64,000 nucleotides of DNA, from assembly GCA_004020545.1 (NCBI GenBank), contig SAQE01000010.1, forward strand, positions 1 to 64,000, in the 5' to 3' direction. Of this stretch, positions 34,806 through 43,946 are shown piece after piece. Under the pieces are notes generated by a model. That model saw nothing but the letters and a program-made list of their open reading frames with translations. It searched no databases and was not told the DNA's origin. The position numbers and the translations under genes were made by a program. Numbering within the stretch: the stretch's first letter is position 1; each line of letters begins with the position of its first letter. The stretch comes from Mesorhizobium sp. GTDB taxonomy: Bacteria; Pseudomonadota; Alphaproteobacteria; Rhizobiales; Rhizobiaceae.

Positions 34806-35564
34806 TCAGCGGTTGAACATGGAGGCATTGCCGGCCTGGTAACCGGAGCCGGGGGCGAGGAAGCGGCGGCGCTGCTCGCGCCCCTGTTCCGCAGCAGCCG
34901 CACGTTCGGCTTCTGTCAGCGCCTGGGCACGACCATTGGCGGCGACGACTGCGGTAAGGTCAGCGAGCTGTTGGGCCTGGAGCGCAAGGAGCTGGTTGCT
35001 GGCTTGGGTTGCCTGGAGCGCACCCGTCGCTGACTGACTGGCGCCGACCAGAGCGGACATTTGCGCGCGATTGGTTTCGATGTTGCCGACGACGCCAGCC
35101 TGTACGCGCATGGCGTCCTGAAGACCGCCAACGGTGTTCTGCCAACGCGAGCGCGCATCCGCGACAAGCTGCTGGTCGGTAGCTGATAGCGAGACGCTCC
35201 CGTATTTCTGCTGGAATACCTTGTCGACCTGCTGGACGTCGAAGGCGATGTTCCGCGCCTGGTTGAGGAGCTGTTGGGTGCGCTGCACCGACTGCTGCAG
35301 TTGTTGAAGCGAGGAGAAAGGCAAGCTCGCGAGATTGCGGGCCTGGTTGATCAGCATCTGGGCTTCGTTCTGGAGCGAGGTGATCTGATTGGTGATCTGC
35401 TGGAGCGATCTCGCTGCCGTCAGCACATTCTGAACGTAGTTCGACGGATCGAAAACGATGAACGCATGTGCCGGTGTAACAGGGATGAACGAGACTGCGA
35501 GCGGCGGAGCGAGCATGGCCGCGGCGAGCACAAGGACGCGCAAACGGGACTTGAGGGTAGTCAT
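34806..35564 (-). CDS. trbJ: TrbJ/VirB5-type conjugation protein
   Basis: 252 residues with signal peptide (LRVLVLAAAMLAPPLAVSFI...AHAF). The mature part FIVFDPSNYVQNVLTAARSL is followed by Gln-rich helices (QITNQITSLQNEAQMLINQA). It is the periplasmic minor pilus-like component. It overlaps the trbE end by 4 nt. Confidence 0.94.
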   Translation of the reverse strand: MTTLKSRLRVLVLAAAMLAPPLAVSFIPVTPAHAFIVFDPSNYVQNVLTAARSLQQITNQITSLQNEAQMLINQARNLASLPFSSLQQLQQSVQRTQQLLNQARNIAFDVQQVDKVFQQKYGSVSLSATDQQLVADARSRWQNTVGGLQDAMRVQAGVVGNIETNRAQMSALVGASQSATGALQATQASNQLLALQAQQLADLTAVVAANGRAQALTEAERAAAAEQGREQRRRFLAPGSGYQAGNASMFNR

Positions 35565-38017
35565 AACTGGGGCTCCTCTTCAGCTTGTGGGATGGGAGTG
35601 GGCAGGTTGGGGATGAGGTGCACGGCCCAGGCAACGTTTCGCGCGCGCAGCCAGGCCGCCAGGAAGCCGTCGCGACCGTGCTCGGCGACCACACTGGCGA
35701 TCAGGGCCTGGTCGGTTTTCGACGATGCGGCGCAAAGCGCGAGGCCAACTTCGGACAGGCCGAGTTCGAAGAGACGGTTGCCGCGCCGGGACTGGCAGTA
35801 GTAGTCGCGCTTAGGCGTCGCGCGCGCCAGGATTTCGATCTGGCGGTCGTTAAGACCGAAGCGCTGATAGATCGCCGTGATCTGCGGCTCAATCGCGCGC
35901 TCATTGGGCAGAAGAAGGCGGGTCGGACAGCTCTCGATGATCGCCGGCGCGATATTGGAGTTGTCGATGTCGGACAGCGACTGAGTGGCGAAGACGACGC
36001 TCGCGTTCTTCTTGCGCAGCGTCTTCAGCCATTCCCGAAGCTGGGTCGCAAAGCCTTCATCATCGAGCGCCAGCCAGCCCTCGTCGATGATGAGCAGCGT
36101 CGGGCGCCCGTCGAAGCGGTCGCCGATGCGATGGAACAAATAGGCAAGCACGGCAGGAGCAGCGCCTGTCCCGACAAGGCCCTCAATCTCGAAGGCCTGC
36201 ACGTCGGCGGATCCAAGATGCTCGGCCTCGGCATCAAGCAGGCGGCCGTAAGGACCGCCGACGCAAAACGGACGGAGAGCCTGTTTCAGATCGTTGGATT
36301 GCAACAGCACAGCCAAGCCGGTGATCGTACGTTCCTCGACCGGCGCGGAAGACAGCGAGGTCAGCGCGGTCCAGATATGCTCCTTGGCATCCGGGGTGAT
36401 CGGAATGCCTTCACGGGCAAGGATCGCAAGGACCCAGTCGGCCGCCCAGGCGCGCTCATAGGTGTCGTGGATGCGCGCGAATGGCTGGAGCGAAACGGAA
36501 GCCTTGCTCCCCTCGGTGAGCCCGCCCCCAAGATCGTGCCAGTCACCACCCATCGCGAGTGCAGCGGCGCGGATCGAGCCGCCGAAGTCGAAGGCGAAGA
36601 CCTGGTTGTGCGCATAGCGACGGAACTGCAGGGCCATCAGCGCAAGCAGCACGGATTTTCCCGCGCCGGTGGGACCGACGATGAGGGTGTGGCCTACATC
36701 ACCAACATGCAGCGACAACCGGAACGGGTTCGAGCCCTCGGTCTTGCCGTATAGCAAGGGAGGACTGCCGAGGTGCTCGTCCCGTTCCGGCCCCGCCCAC
36801 ACGGCGGAGAGGGGTATCATGTGGGCGAGATTGAGTGTCGAAATTGGTGGCTGGCGGACATTGGCGTAGGCATGTCCGGGCAACGAACCCAGCCATGAGT
36901 CGACGGCATTGACCGTTTCCACCATGGCGGTGAAGTCGCGACCCTGAATGACTTTCTCGACGAGGCGCAGTTTCTCTTGCGCCACGCGCGGGTCGACATC
37001 CCAGACCGTGACGGTCGCGGTAACATAGGCCATGCCCGATACGTCGGCGCCGAGTTCCTGCAAGGCCATGTCTGCATCGGCCGACTTGTTGGCGGCGTCC
37101 GTGTCGACGAGCACGGAGGCCTCGTTTGTCATCACCTCCTTCAGGATCGCGGCGATCGACTTGCGCTTGGCGAACCATTGCCGCCGGATCTTTGTCAAAA
37201 GCTTTGTGGCATCGGTCTTGTCGAGCAGGATCGCCCGCGTCGACCATCGATATGAAAAGGCGAGCCGGTTCAGATCATCAAGCAGACCTGGCGTCGTCGC
37301 AGTCGGAAAGCCCACTATGGTGAGCACGCGAAGATGCTGGTCGCCAAGGCGCGGCTCAAGCCCGCCGGTCAGTGGCAGGTCGGCCAGTAGCGCATCAAGA
37401 TAGATCGGAGTCTCGGGGACGCGAACGCGGTGGCGCTTGGTCGATACCGTCGAGTGCAGGTAGGTCAGCGCCTCGCTGTCATCGAGCCACTGGCATTCCG
37501 GCATAAAGCCATCGAGCAGGGAGAGCACGCGTTCGGTGCGGTCGACAAAGGCGCGCAGGATTTCCCCGGCATCCACGCCAGATTGTTCGCTGCCCTCGTA
37601 AAGCCACTTCTCGGCACGTGCGGTGTCGTCGAGCGGGGGCAGATAGAGGAAGGTGAGGAAGTAGCTCGATACGAAATGAACCCCTTCCTCCTCGAAGTCG
37701 GCTTTGCGCTCGGCGTCGACCAGGTGAGAGGCGGGATCGGGGAACTGGCTCTCGGGATAGGTCGCCGCCTCGTGGCGCTGCGCCTCGACGAAGATGCTCC
37801 AGCCCGAGCCAAGGCGGCGGAAGGCATTGTTGATGCGGGAGGCCACCGCGACGAGCTCGGCCGCGACGGCGGAATCGAGATCCGGCCCCCGGAATGCGGC
37901 AGTGCGCTGAAGGCTCCCATCCTTGTTGAGCACTACCCCTTTCGCGACGAGCGCAGCCCAAGGCAGGTAGTCGGCAAGGCGGCTGGCGGTGCGGCGGAAT
38001 TCAGCAAGGTTCATCAT
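35561..38017 (-). CDS. trbE: TrbE/VirB4-type conjugation ATPase
   Basis: 818 residues from MMNLAEFRRTASRL. N-terminal CagE/TrbE-VirB4 domain; Walker A IVGPTGAGKS at about residue 445; Walker B in TLLIIDEGWLALDDE. It energises pilus assembly and DNA transfer. Starts 10 nt after trbD. Confidence 0.95.
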   Translation of the reverse strand: MMNLAEFRRTASRLADYLPWAALVAKGVVLNKDGSLQRTAAFRGPDLDSAVAAELVAVASRINNAFRRLGSGWSIFVEAQRHEAATYPESQFPDPASHLVDAERKADFEEEGVHFVSSYFLTFLYLPPLDDTARAEKWLYEGSEQSGVDAGEILRAFVDRTERVLSLLDGFMPECQWLDDSEALTYLHSTVSTKRHRVRVPETPIYLDALLADLPLTGGLEPRLGDQHLRVLTIVGFPTATTPGLLDDLNRLAFSYRWSTRAILLDKTDATKLLTKIRRQWFAKRKSIAAILKEVMTNEASVLVDTDAANKSADADMALQELGADVSGMAYVTATVTVWDVDPRVAQEKLRLVEKVIQGRDFTAMVETVNAVDSWLGSLPGHAYANVRQPPISTLNLAHMIPLSAVWAGPERDEHLGSPPLLYGKTEGSNPFRLSLHVGDVGHTLIVGPTGAGKSVLLALMALQFRRYAHNQVFAFDFGGSIRAAALAMGGDWHDLGGGLTEGSKASVSLQPFARIHDTYERAWAADWVLAILAREGIPITPDAKEHIWTALTSLSSAPVEERTITGLAVLLQSNDLKQALRPFCVGGPYGRLLDAEAEHLGSADVQAFEIEGLVGTGAAPAVLAYLFHRIGDRFDGRPTLLIIDEGWLALDDEGFATQLREWLKTLRKKNASVVFATQSLSDIDNSNIAPAIIESCPTRLLLPNERAIEPQITAIYQRFGLNDRQIEILARATPKRDYYCQSRRGNRLFELGLSEVGLALCAASSKTDQALIASVVAEHGRDGFLAAWLRARNVAWAVHLIPNLPTPIPQAEEEPQL

Positions 38018-38027
38018 CACCGCGCCC

Positions 38028-38309
38028 TCAAACCGACAGATGAGCGGGAATACGCAGATGCCGGCGCCCGACTTCCATGAACAGCGGATCGCGTTTCGCA
38101 GCCCAAACGGCTGTGAAGTGTCCGAGCACCCAGATGATGAGGCCGACCAGCCAAAGGCGCAGGCCAAGGCCTACAGCACCGGCCAGCGTGCCGTTCAGAA
38201 TGGCGATGGAACGCGGCGCGCCGCCGAGCAGGATGTGCTCGGTCAATGCCCTGTGGACCGCGACGGTGAACCCCGGCACGATATCGAGGTGTTCGAGCGA
38301 GGTCGCCAT
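38028..38309 (-). CDS. trbD: TrbD/VirB3-type conjugation protein
   Basis: 93 residues, MATSLEHLDIVPGFTVAVHR then the VirB3 double-hairpin hydrophobic region (GTLAGAVGLGLRLWLVGLII). It anchors TrbE to the inner membrane. Its start overlaps the trbC stop. Confidence 0.93.
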   Translation of the reverse strand: MATSLEHLDIVPGFTVAVHRALTEHILLGGAPRSIAILNGTLAGAVGLGLRLWLVGLIIWVLGHFTAVWAAKRDPLFMEVGRRHLRIPAHLSV

Positions 38310-38635
38310 CAGATCAGTGCCCCGCCGCCGAAGGAAAAGAACGACAGAAAGAAGCTCGACGCCGCGAAGGCGATCGACAGGCCGAAGACGATCTGGATCA
38401 GCCGCCGGAACCCGCCGGAGGTATCGCCAAAGGCAAGCGTCAGCCCCGTGACGATGATGATGATGACGGCGATGATCTTGGAGACCGGGCCTTCGATCGA
38501 CTGAAGGATCTTCTCCAATGGCTGCTCCCACGGCATCGACGAGCCGGCTGCATTGGCAGCGGGGACGACAATGGCGCTGACGATGAGCGTTGTGGCGGCA
38601 GTAACCAGGTACTGGCGTGAAAGCTTGCGGATCAT
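38309..38635 (-). CDS. trbC: TrbC/VirB2-type pilin precursor
   Basis: 108 residues. A long signal (LVTAATTLIVSAIVVPAANA) and two hydrophobic helices (ISKIIAVIIIIVTGLTLAF-like and FGLSIAFAASSFFLSFF). TrbC pilins are processed and, in IncP/Ti relatives, cyclised by TraF; the TraF-type peptidase at 52575-53120 is the probable partner. Confidence 0.93.
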   Translation of the reverse strand: MIRKLSRQYLVTAATTLIVSAIVVPAANAAGSSMPWEQPLEKILQSIEGPVSKIIAVIIIIVTGLTLAFGDTSGGFRRLIQIVFGLSIAFAASSFFLSFFSFGGGALI

Positions 38636-39612
38636 GAACCGTCTCCTGTGTTGTCCGGGGTGGCCTGCGAGATGCGATAATCGCCATCGGGTCCAAGCCC
38701 TTGGACGCGAGCGAGTTCGGTGAGCCGCCGTGCGGGGCCGCGACCTGACAGCACGGCAACGATATCGATGGTTTCGGCAATCAGCGCGCGTGGGACGGTG
38801 ACGACGGCTTCCTGGATGAGCTGCTCGAGACGGCGTAGTGCTCCAATGCCCGAGCCGGCATGAATGGTGCCGATGCCGCCGGGATGTCCTGTGCCCCATG
38901 CCTTCAGGAGGTCGAGGGCCTCGGCGCCGCGCACTTCGCCGATAGGGATGCGGTCTGGCCGCAGTCGCAGCGAGGAGCGGACCAGGTCGGAAAGCGTAGC
39001 GACGCCGTCCTTGGTGCGCATGGCGACAAGGTTGGGCGCCGCGCATTGCAGTTCGCGCGTGTCTTCGATGATGATGACGCGATCGGCACTCCTTGCCACC
39101 TCGGCGAGCAAGGCATTGGTCAATGTCGTCTTGCCGGAGGATGTACCGCCGGCGATCAGGATGTTGGCGCGGGTGGTGACCGCGGCACGCAAGGTCGCCG
39201 CCTGCTCGATGGCCATGATACCTGCAGCGACATAGTCATCGAGTGTGAAGACTGCGACAGCGGGCTTGCGGATCGCAAAGGCAGGTGCTGAAACGACGGG
39301 CGGCAGCAGACCTTCGAAGCGTTCGCCGGTTTCGGGCAGTTCAGCAGAGACCCGCGGAGAGCGAGGATGCACCTCCGCACCCACGTGATGGGCTACCAAG
39401 CGCACGATGCGTTCGCCGTCAGCGGCAGACAGCGTCTCTTGCGTCTCGGCCAAACCGTTGGTGAGACGATCCACCCAGATACGGCCATCAGGGTTCAGCA
39501 TGACTTCGACGACAGCGGGGTCGTCCAGGAACCGGCTTATGGCGACCCCGAGCGCTGTGCGCAGCATGCGCGAACTGCGCGCGCGGCCTTCGGGATTGTT
39601 GTGTGGAACCAC
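38632..39612 (-). CDS. trbB: TrbB/VirB11-type conjugation ATPase
   Basis: 326 residues from GTG. Walker A GGTSSGKT at 155-162, Walker B/Asp box [11 protein letters not shown], His box [19 protein letters not shown] hexameric traffic ATPase driving pilus assembly and substrate transfer. First gene of the trb operon. In related ICEs the gene immediately before trbB is copG; here it is not (copG is at 58301). Confidence 0.95.
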   Translation of the reverse strand: MVPHNNPEGRARSSRMLRTALGVAISRFLDDPAVVEVMLNPDGRIWVDRLTNGLAETQETLSAADGERIVRLVAHHVGAEVHPRSPRVSAELPETGERFEGLLPPVVSAPAFAIRKPAVAVFTLDDYVAAGIMAIEQAATLRAAVTTRANILIAGGTSSGKTTLTNALLAEVARSADRVIIIEDTRELQCAAPNLVAMRTKDGVATLSDLVRSSLRLRPDRIPIGEVRGAEALDLLKAWGTGHPGGIGTIHAGSGIGALRRLEQLIQEAVVTVPRALIAETIDIVAVLSGRGPARRLTELARVQGLGPDGDYRISQATPDNTGDGS

Positions 39613-39631
39613 GCTTCTGTCCCCGTTTCAG

Positions 39632-39657
39632 GCGGGAACAGCTCAGACCGTTCCCGC
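39632..39657. promoter_or_regulatory. Inverted repeat upstream of trbB
   Basis: GCGGGAAC - 10 nt - GTTCCCGC, 20 nt ahead of the trbB GTG. The position suits an operator over the trb promoter. It does not match a TraR box. Confidence 0.45.
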
Positions 39658-40016
39658 TCGGGGATGATCAAGAGAACCAGAAATCTGGCCGGTTCAACAA
39701 GTTTCCGTTCCGGTCGTACTGTGGCGTGCAAATACAGGCGGGCGGCGGCGCAGCCGCTGCCGTCCTCCGGATCCAGAACGCTTCCGAGATCGAACTTGAG
39801 CCGCAGGAGCGGTAGAGCGAGCCGGCTCAGCCACCTGGATCATCGACTATCGCGGCGTCTGATTGGCCAAAGCTCTTTGCGGGGCTCCATGCTGGTGTTC
39901 GCCGTTGCGATTCGCCCGCAGTTTCCTCCGTCCGTGCGGCACATGGGCCTTGGCTGAAACCAAGATCAGCGGTTCGGTTGCGCGGAACGCACAGCAGCCG
40001 TATTGAACAGCCTATT
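39658..40016. other. Intergenic DNA at the break of the conjugation module
   Basis: No reading frame on either strand resembles the copG/traG end that would be expected ahead of trbB. Contains no recognised gene; it leads into the iteron array. Confidence 0.4.
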
Positions 40017-40126
40017 GCACAATACCCTAATTTTGGTGCAGCATAATAACCTAATTATAGAGAAGCATAATTCCCTAATGAAAGCGCGACGTAAAACCTA
40101 ACAGTTGCGCAGCACGAAAACCTGAG
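40017..40126 (+). repeat. Iteron-like direct repeats (24-nt period) upstream of fic gene
   Basis: Three close copies, GCACAATACCCTAAT (40017), GCATAATAACCTAAT (40041) and GCATAATTCCCTAAT (40065), are spaced exactly 24 nt apart. Two weaker copies follow: GACGTAAAACCTAAC (40088) and GCACGAAAACCTGAG (40112). The last ends 10 nt before the ATG of the Fic fusion gene, so the array covers its promoter and ribosome site. Confidence 0.8.
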
Positions 40127-40135
40127 GGCCTCAAA

Positions 40136-41692
40136 ATGGCACTGCCTCATGAGAAGCTGGCCGAGGCGCTCGCCGCTCTCAAGGTGCTTCAGGATCGGCA
40201 TATCGTCGCCATTCGCTCAACCGAACTATCCCGTACCCACCGCGAGCGGCTTCTCAAGAACGGCTTCCTGCAGGAAGTCATGAAAGGCTGGTACGTGCCG
40301 TCCAATCCCAACCAGCGTCAGGGTGAGACAACGGGCTGGTACGCCTCGTTCTGGGATTTTTGCGCCAACTATCTGAATGACCGCTTCGGCAAGGATTGGT
40401 GCGTTGCCCCCGAACCTTCTCTCTCCTTTCATGCAGGCAATCGGACGGTGCCGGGACAATTGCGGGTGCGATCCCCGACCGGAGGCAACAAACCCACCGA
40501 GCTTTTGCACGGCACATCGATTTTCGACATCCGGGCCAGCATGCCGGCTGCCCGCGACATCGCCGGGATCGACGGCCTTCGCCTCTACACCTTGCCGGCG
40601 GCGCTTGTCGAAGCCTCCCCCACTTTCTTCTCGCAGAAGCCGACCGACGCGCGGACGGCGCTGACGATGGTCTCGGATGCATCGGAAATTCTCGCGCGAC
40701 TTCTTGAAGGAGGTCACAGCACCATTGCTGGTCGCCTGGCGGGCGCATTTCGCAATATTGGCCGCGAACGGATAGCAGATGACGTTATCCGCAGCATGCA
40801 GGCTGCCGGTTACACGGTTCGTGAGACCGACCCGTTCGATACACGGCTTGAGTTGTCCTTGCCGCGCCGCGAAACTTCACCCTATGCCGGGCGGATCAGA
40901 TTGATGTGGCAGGAGATGCGCGGCAGGGTCATCGACAATTTCCCGGAGGCGCCCGGCCGTCCGAACGATGTCGCTGACTATCTTCGGCGCGTTGATGACA
41001 TCTATGTCACCGATGCATATCACTCGCTTTCCATCGAAGGCTACCGGGTCAGCCCCGAGTTGATAGATCGGCTCCGCAGTGGCAACTGGAACCCCGACGG
41101 CGACCCGCAAGACGGTGAACATCGCGACGCACTCGCGGCGCGTGGTTACTACCAAGCCTTCGAAGCGGTGAAGCGCAGCGTTGGATCAGTGCTGGCCAAT
41201 GAAAATCCCGGCCGCGTCGTCGATGACGATCATGGACAATGGTACCGCGAGCTATTCGCTCCCAGCGTTGCGGCCGGTATCGTCAAGCCCGGCGATCTGG
41301 CTGGCTACCGCAGCGATCGCGTATTCATCCGCAACTCCATGCATGTCCCGCTGTCGCCCAATGCCGTTCGGGATGCGATGCCCGTCTTCTTCGAGATGCT
41401 CGAGGCAGAAGAGCAACCGGGGGTGCGGGTGGTCCTCGGCCATTTCATTTTTGTCTATGTCCATCCCTACATGGACGGGAACGGTCGCATAGGGCGGTTC
41501 CTGATGAACGTCATGATGGCAGCGGGCGGCTATCCCTGGACTATCATTCCCGTGCAACGCCGCGCTGCATACATGGCCGCCCTTGAGCGGGCCAGTGTCC
41601 ACCAAGACATTGTGCCGTTCAGTCGCTTTCTAAGTGAATTGGCAGATCAAAGCATGTCGGGGAAGACAGCCGCGACCTTGCCCAGCGGCTAG
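40136..41692 (+). CDS. AbiEi-like winged-helix/Fic fusion protein
   Basis: 518 residues. The N-terminal part (residues about 1-220) resembles AbiEi-type antitoxins: a winged helix ending RERLLKNGFLQEVMKGWYVP, then FWDFCANYLNDRFGKDWCVA and SLSFHAGNRTVPGQLRVRSP. The C-terminal half is a Fic AMP-transferase domain with the complete motif HPYMDGNGRIGR at residues 443-454 and an inhibitory SLSIEG motif (S/TxxxE[G/N]) at 297-302. Fic enzymes transfer AMP to hydroxyls. The inhibitory glutamate suggests tight self-control, and the winged helix may bind the iterons just upstream and repress its own gene (inference). Confidence 0.85.
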   Translation: MALPHEKLAEALAALKVLQDRHIVAIRSTELSRTHRERLLKNGFLQEVMKGWYVPSNPNQRQGETTGWYASFWDFCANYLNDRFGKDWCVAPEPSLSFHAGNRTVPGQLRVRSPTGGNKPTELLHGTSIFDIRASMPAARDIAGIDGLRLYTLPAALVEASPTFFSQKPTDARTALTMVSDASEILARLLEGGHSTIAGRLAGAFRNIGRERIADDVIRSMQAAGYTVRETDPFDTRLELSLPRRETSPYAGRIRLMWQEMRGRVIDNFPEAPGRPNDVADYLRRVDDIYVTDAYHSLSIEGYRVSPELIDRLRSGNWNPDGDPQDGEHRDALAARGYYQAFEAVKRSVGSVLANENPGRVVDDDHGQWYRELFAPSVAAGIVKPGDLAGYRSDRVFIRNSMHVPLSPNAVRDAMPVFFEMLEAEEQPGVRVVLGHFIFVYVHPYMDGNGRIGRFLMNVMMAAGGYPWTIIPVQRRAAYMAALERASVHQDIVPFSRFLSELADQSMSGKTAATLPSG

Positions 41693-42045
41693 ACGATCAT
41701 TCGCCCCGAAAATGGCAGCTTGCGTAAACAATGGATCATGTTCCGGTGGCGACGGCATGCCCTTGTCGTCAAGAACCTGCGACCCCATCGTCGCGAACGA
41801 GCGGGTTGGCCAGCAAAAGCCCGGATTTCCGCCATTTCTTGTGACGCCCAACGGCCTTTGTTCGCGTTTGTTTCCAGCGATTCTGTGGGGTAACTGTGGG
41901 GCAGTCGGAACCGTTCTGCTTTTGTGCCATGGGCATCCTGAGGTCAAGACCCAGTCGCTCATGGTTGTTCTCCGTTCGAGGCTTGGGCCCGGCGTCCAGT
42001 CGTGAGCCTGTACTTCCATCCTATCGGGGAACAACCACCCGCTCT
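41693..42045. other. Intergenic region with no clear gene
   Basis: Between fic and the hipA relic. Short frames show no family features. Probably degraded toxin-antitoxin DNA and spacer. Confidence 0.35.
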
Positions 42046-42213
42046 TCAATATGTGACCGCTTCCGGCTCCAGGGAAGATCGATCCGAATCCTTGGGCAAT
42101 GCATCGTCATACTCAAAGAGGATCGTCTCCGTGCCGCGGTTGCGATTGGTCTTCGCCAGCCCAACCGGACGCGTGCGCCCGCCAAGATCGATATGGACTT
42201 CGAAGTCAGCCAT
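42046..42213 (-). pseudogene. hipA N-terminal remnant
   Basis: MADFEVHIDLGGRTRPVGLA followed by GTETILFEYDDA and DSDRSSLEPEA is the beginning of a HipA-type Ser/Thr kinase toxin. Only about 55 of roughly 420 residues remain and the kinase part is absent. Its start overlaps the end of the hipB-like gene, as in intact hipBA operons. Confidence 0.75.
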
Positions 42214-42542
42214 CTCGGAGCGTCCCGCCTGACCGCCAAAGGTGAACGTGCTTGGGTAGTTCAGCGCTGGCCAGTGCCTGCCCGACCTTATCGTTGCCGA
42301 TATCGGCAACCTGACTCAGACCATCAAGCAGGCCGAGTGCCTGAAGGGCGCCGGCGTAAATATCGACGCTAACGTTGGTCTCGCCGGCTTGGACCTGTTG
42401 TAGCGTCGAGCCCGAGGTGAAGGCGCGCTCCGCTAACTACGGCCATCGGAAGCATGCGGCGCCGGCGGGCATCGTGGATATCTGCTCCCAGCTTGCGCAG
42501 GGCGCGCCCAACAGCGGCTGGAGGATTGTGAGGAGTAGGCAT
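42206..42542 (-). pseudogene. hipB-like antitoxin, frameshifted
   Basis: Frame one gives MPTPHNPPAAVGRALRKLGA then DIHDARRRRMLPMAVV. The protein continues in the next frame as AERAFTSGSTLQQVQAGETN, DIYAGALQALGLLDGLSQ and ADIGNDKVGQALA. A single-nucleotide change near 42430 breaks the XRE helix-turn-helix. The intact protein would be about 112 residues. Confidence 0.75.
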
Positions 42543-42704
42543 CGGACACCTTCGCACCACATATCGGCTAAAAATGTAGCACGAAAATTACAATTTCTCT
42601 GGATGTGCCAGTGCGCATTCTCAACTCGTCTGGAAGCTCACGTGAGACCAGGGCATTCGCAAATCCCTCCAACGCCTGTGCCGCTATCGTAGTGCTTGCG
42701 GAAG

Positions 42705-43946
42705 CTATACTGTTTTTTTGGGCACGTTTCGCGGACGCGACTTGGAGACGATCGCCCGGGTGGCTTCGGCCTGAAAATCGGGGTGATGGTGCCCATAGGT
42801 CTCGATCAGCATTTCGACTGTCATGCCGAGAAAGCCAGCGGCCGCCCACCGGTCGGTACCCTGCTGCATCAGCCAGGTCGCGGCTGTGTGGCGGAAGACG
42901 TGCGGCGTGATGTCAGTGCGGAACACGCGCCGCATGCTACCGTCAGGTGCTGCAACGTAGTCATACCACCCAAGCCCGGCCGCCTTAACCACCGAGTGAA
43001 AGGCTTTCTTGATCGAGCGCACTGGTTTGCCGTTCCACTCCACGACGTAGTCGTGCGCGATCATGCGGCCGATGCTTGCGCTCTTCCCGCGGCCCTTGGT
43101 CTTGATCTCCAACGGCGTTGCCGCCCAGCGACGCACATGCGCAAGCAGCCGCTCGGGCAACCTGACCGGTGGTTGTCGCTTTTTCGTCTCGCGGCGGCGG
43201 GCGGCGCAGCGGTAGAAAATGCCATATTCGAGGTCGACATATCCGGCGCCCTCTGTTGGCCGGATGGCCGCTCCGCAGATCGCGGCCGATCGGGTGCCGG
43301 TGTATAGAGCAACCAACATGAATCGCGCGACGTGACGTGCGGTGCAACGATCGCTTGGCTTACCCTTCCATGATTGGCGCATGCGCCATGCAGCGCGCAG
43401 TAGGGCGGCTGCTTCGTCGCGTGTCAGCGAACGGCAGCGCGGTACAGGCTTCGCTGGCAGAACGATCGCAGGTGCGGACGTTATATAGCCCTCACGGTGA
43501 TAGTTGTTCAGCGCCGCGCGCAGATCCTCCAACTGACGTCTGGCAGCAGCGCCATTGCCGTGCACCTTGGCGTAGTCGCGACAGACCTTGCCATTGATGT
43601 CGCCGATTTTCGTGTCGCCGAACCACCTTAGCACAACGATCAGCCGTTCGGCGGTTTCCTTTGGCTTGGCGTGTGAGGGCGCGACGTCAGTAAGATAAAC
43701 GCTAACGGCGTCGGCTATCGGGACGGCGGCCGGATCACGACCGCACTCGCGGGCCGGCCGGTATTTCTCGACGATGTGTTGGGCGAGCCGTTTCTCAGCG
43801 CGTCCGCGGTCGCCAGTGCTACCGCAAGCGCTGATGAAGGTTGCGCCATCGCGGATGAACCAGCCAGCTCCGTTGCGCAGGCTGCCGTCCGCCCTTCTGC
43901 TTTCGGCGCGCCAGACCAGGCGCGCCCCTTTCGCCGTCCGCGGCAT
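42705..43946 (-). CDS. Tyrosine recombinase (site-specific integrase)
   Basis: 413 residues. N-terminal SAM-like/arm-binding region; catalytic domain with the first Arg in LYTGTRSAAICGAAI, the HVFRHTAATWLMQQG box (HxxR plus second His/Trp), and the nucleophile Tyr in LIETYGHHHPDF. It catalyses insertion/excision of mobile DNA. It overlaps the excisionase-like gene at its 5' end (232 nt). It sits at the point where the conjugation genes are split. I could not identify its attachment site. Confidence 0.92.
   Translation of the reverse strand: MPRTAKGARLVWRAESRRADGSLRNGAGWFIRDGATFISACGSTGDRGRAEKRLAQHIVEKYRPARECGRDPAAVPIADAVSVYLTDVAPSHAKPKETAERLIVVLRWFGDTKIGDINGKVCRDYAKVHGNGAAARRQLEDLRAALNNYHREGYITSAPAIVLPAKPVPRCRSLTRDEAAALLRAAWRMRQSWKGKPSDRCTARHVARFMLVALYTGTRSAAICGAAIRPTEGAGYVDLEYGIFYRCAARRRETKKRQPPVRLPERLLAHVRRWAATPLEIKTKGRGKSASIGRMIAHDYVVEWNGKPVRSIKKAFHSVVKAAGLGWYDYVAAPDGSMRRVFRTDITPHVFRHTAATWLMQQGTDRWAAAGFLGMTVEMLIETYGHHHPDFQAEATRAIVSKSRPRNVPKKTV

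Noticed and set aside
35585-36754. Plus-strand open frame of 389 codons
   Set aside because: Antisense to trbE; His/Arg-rich composition without any domain.
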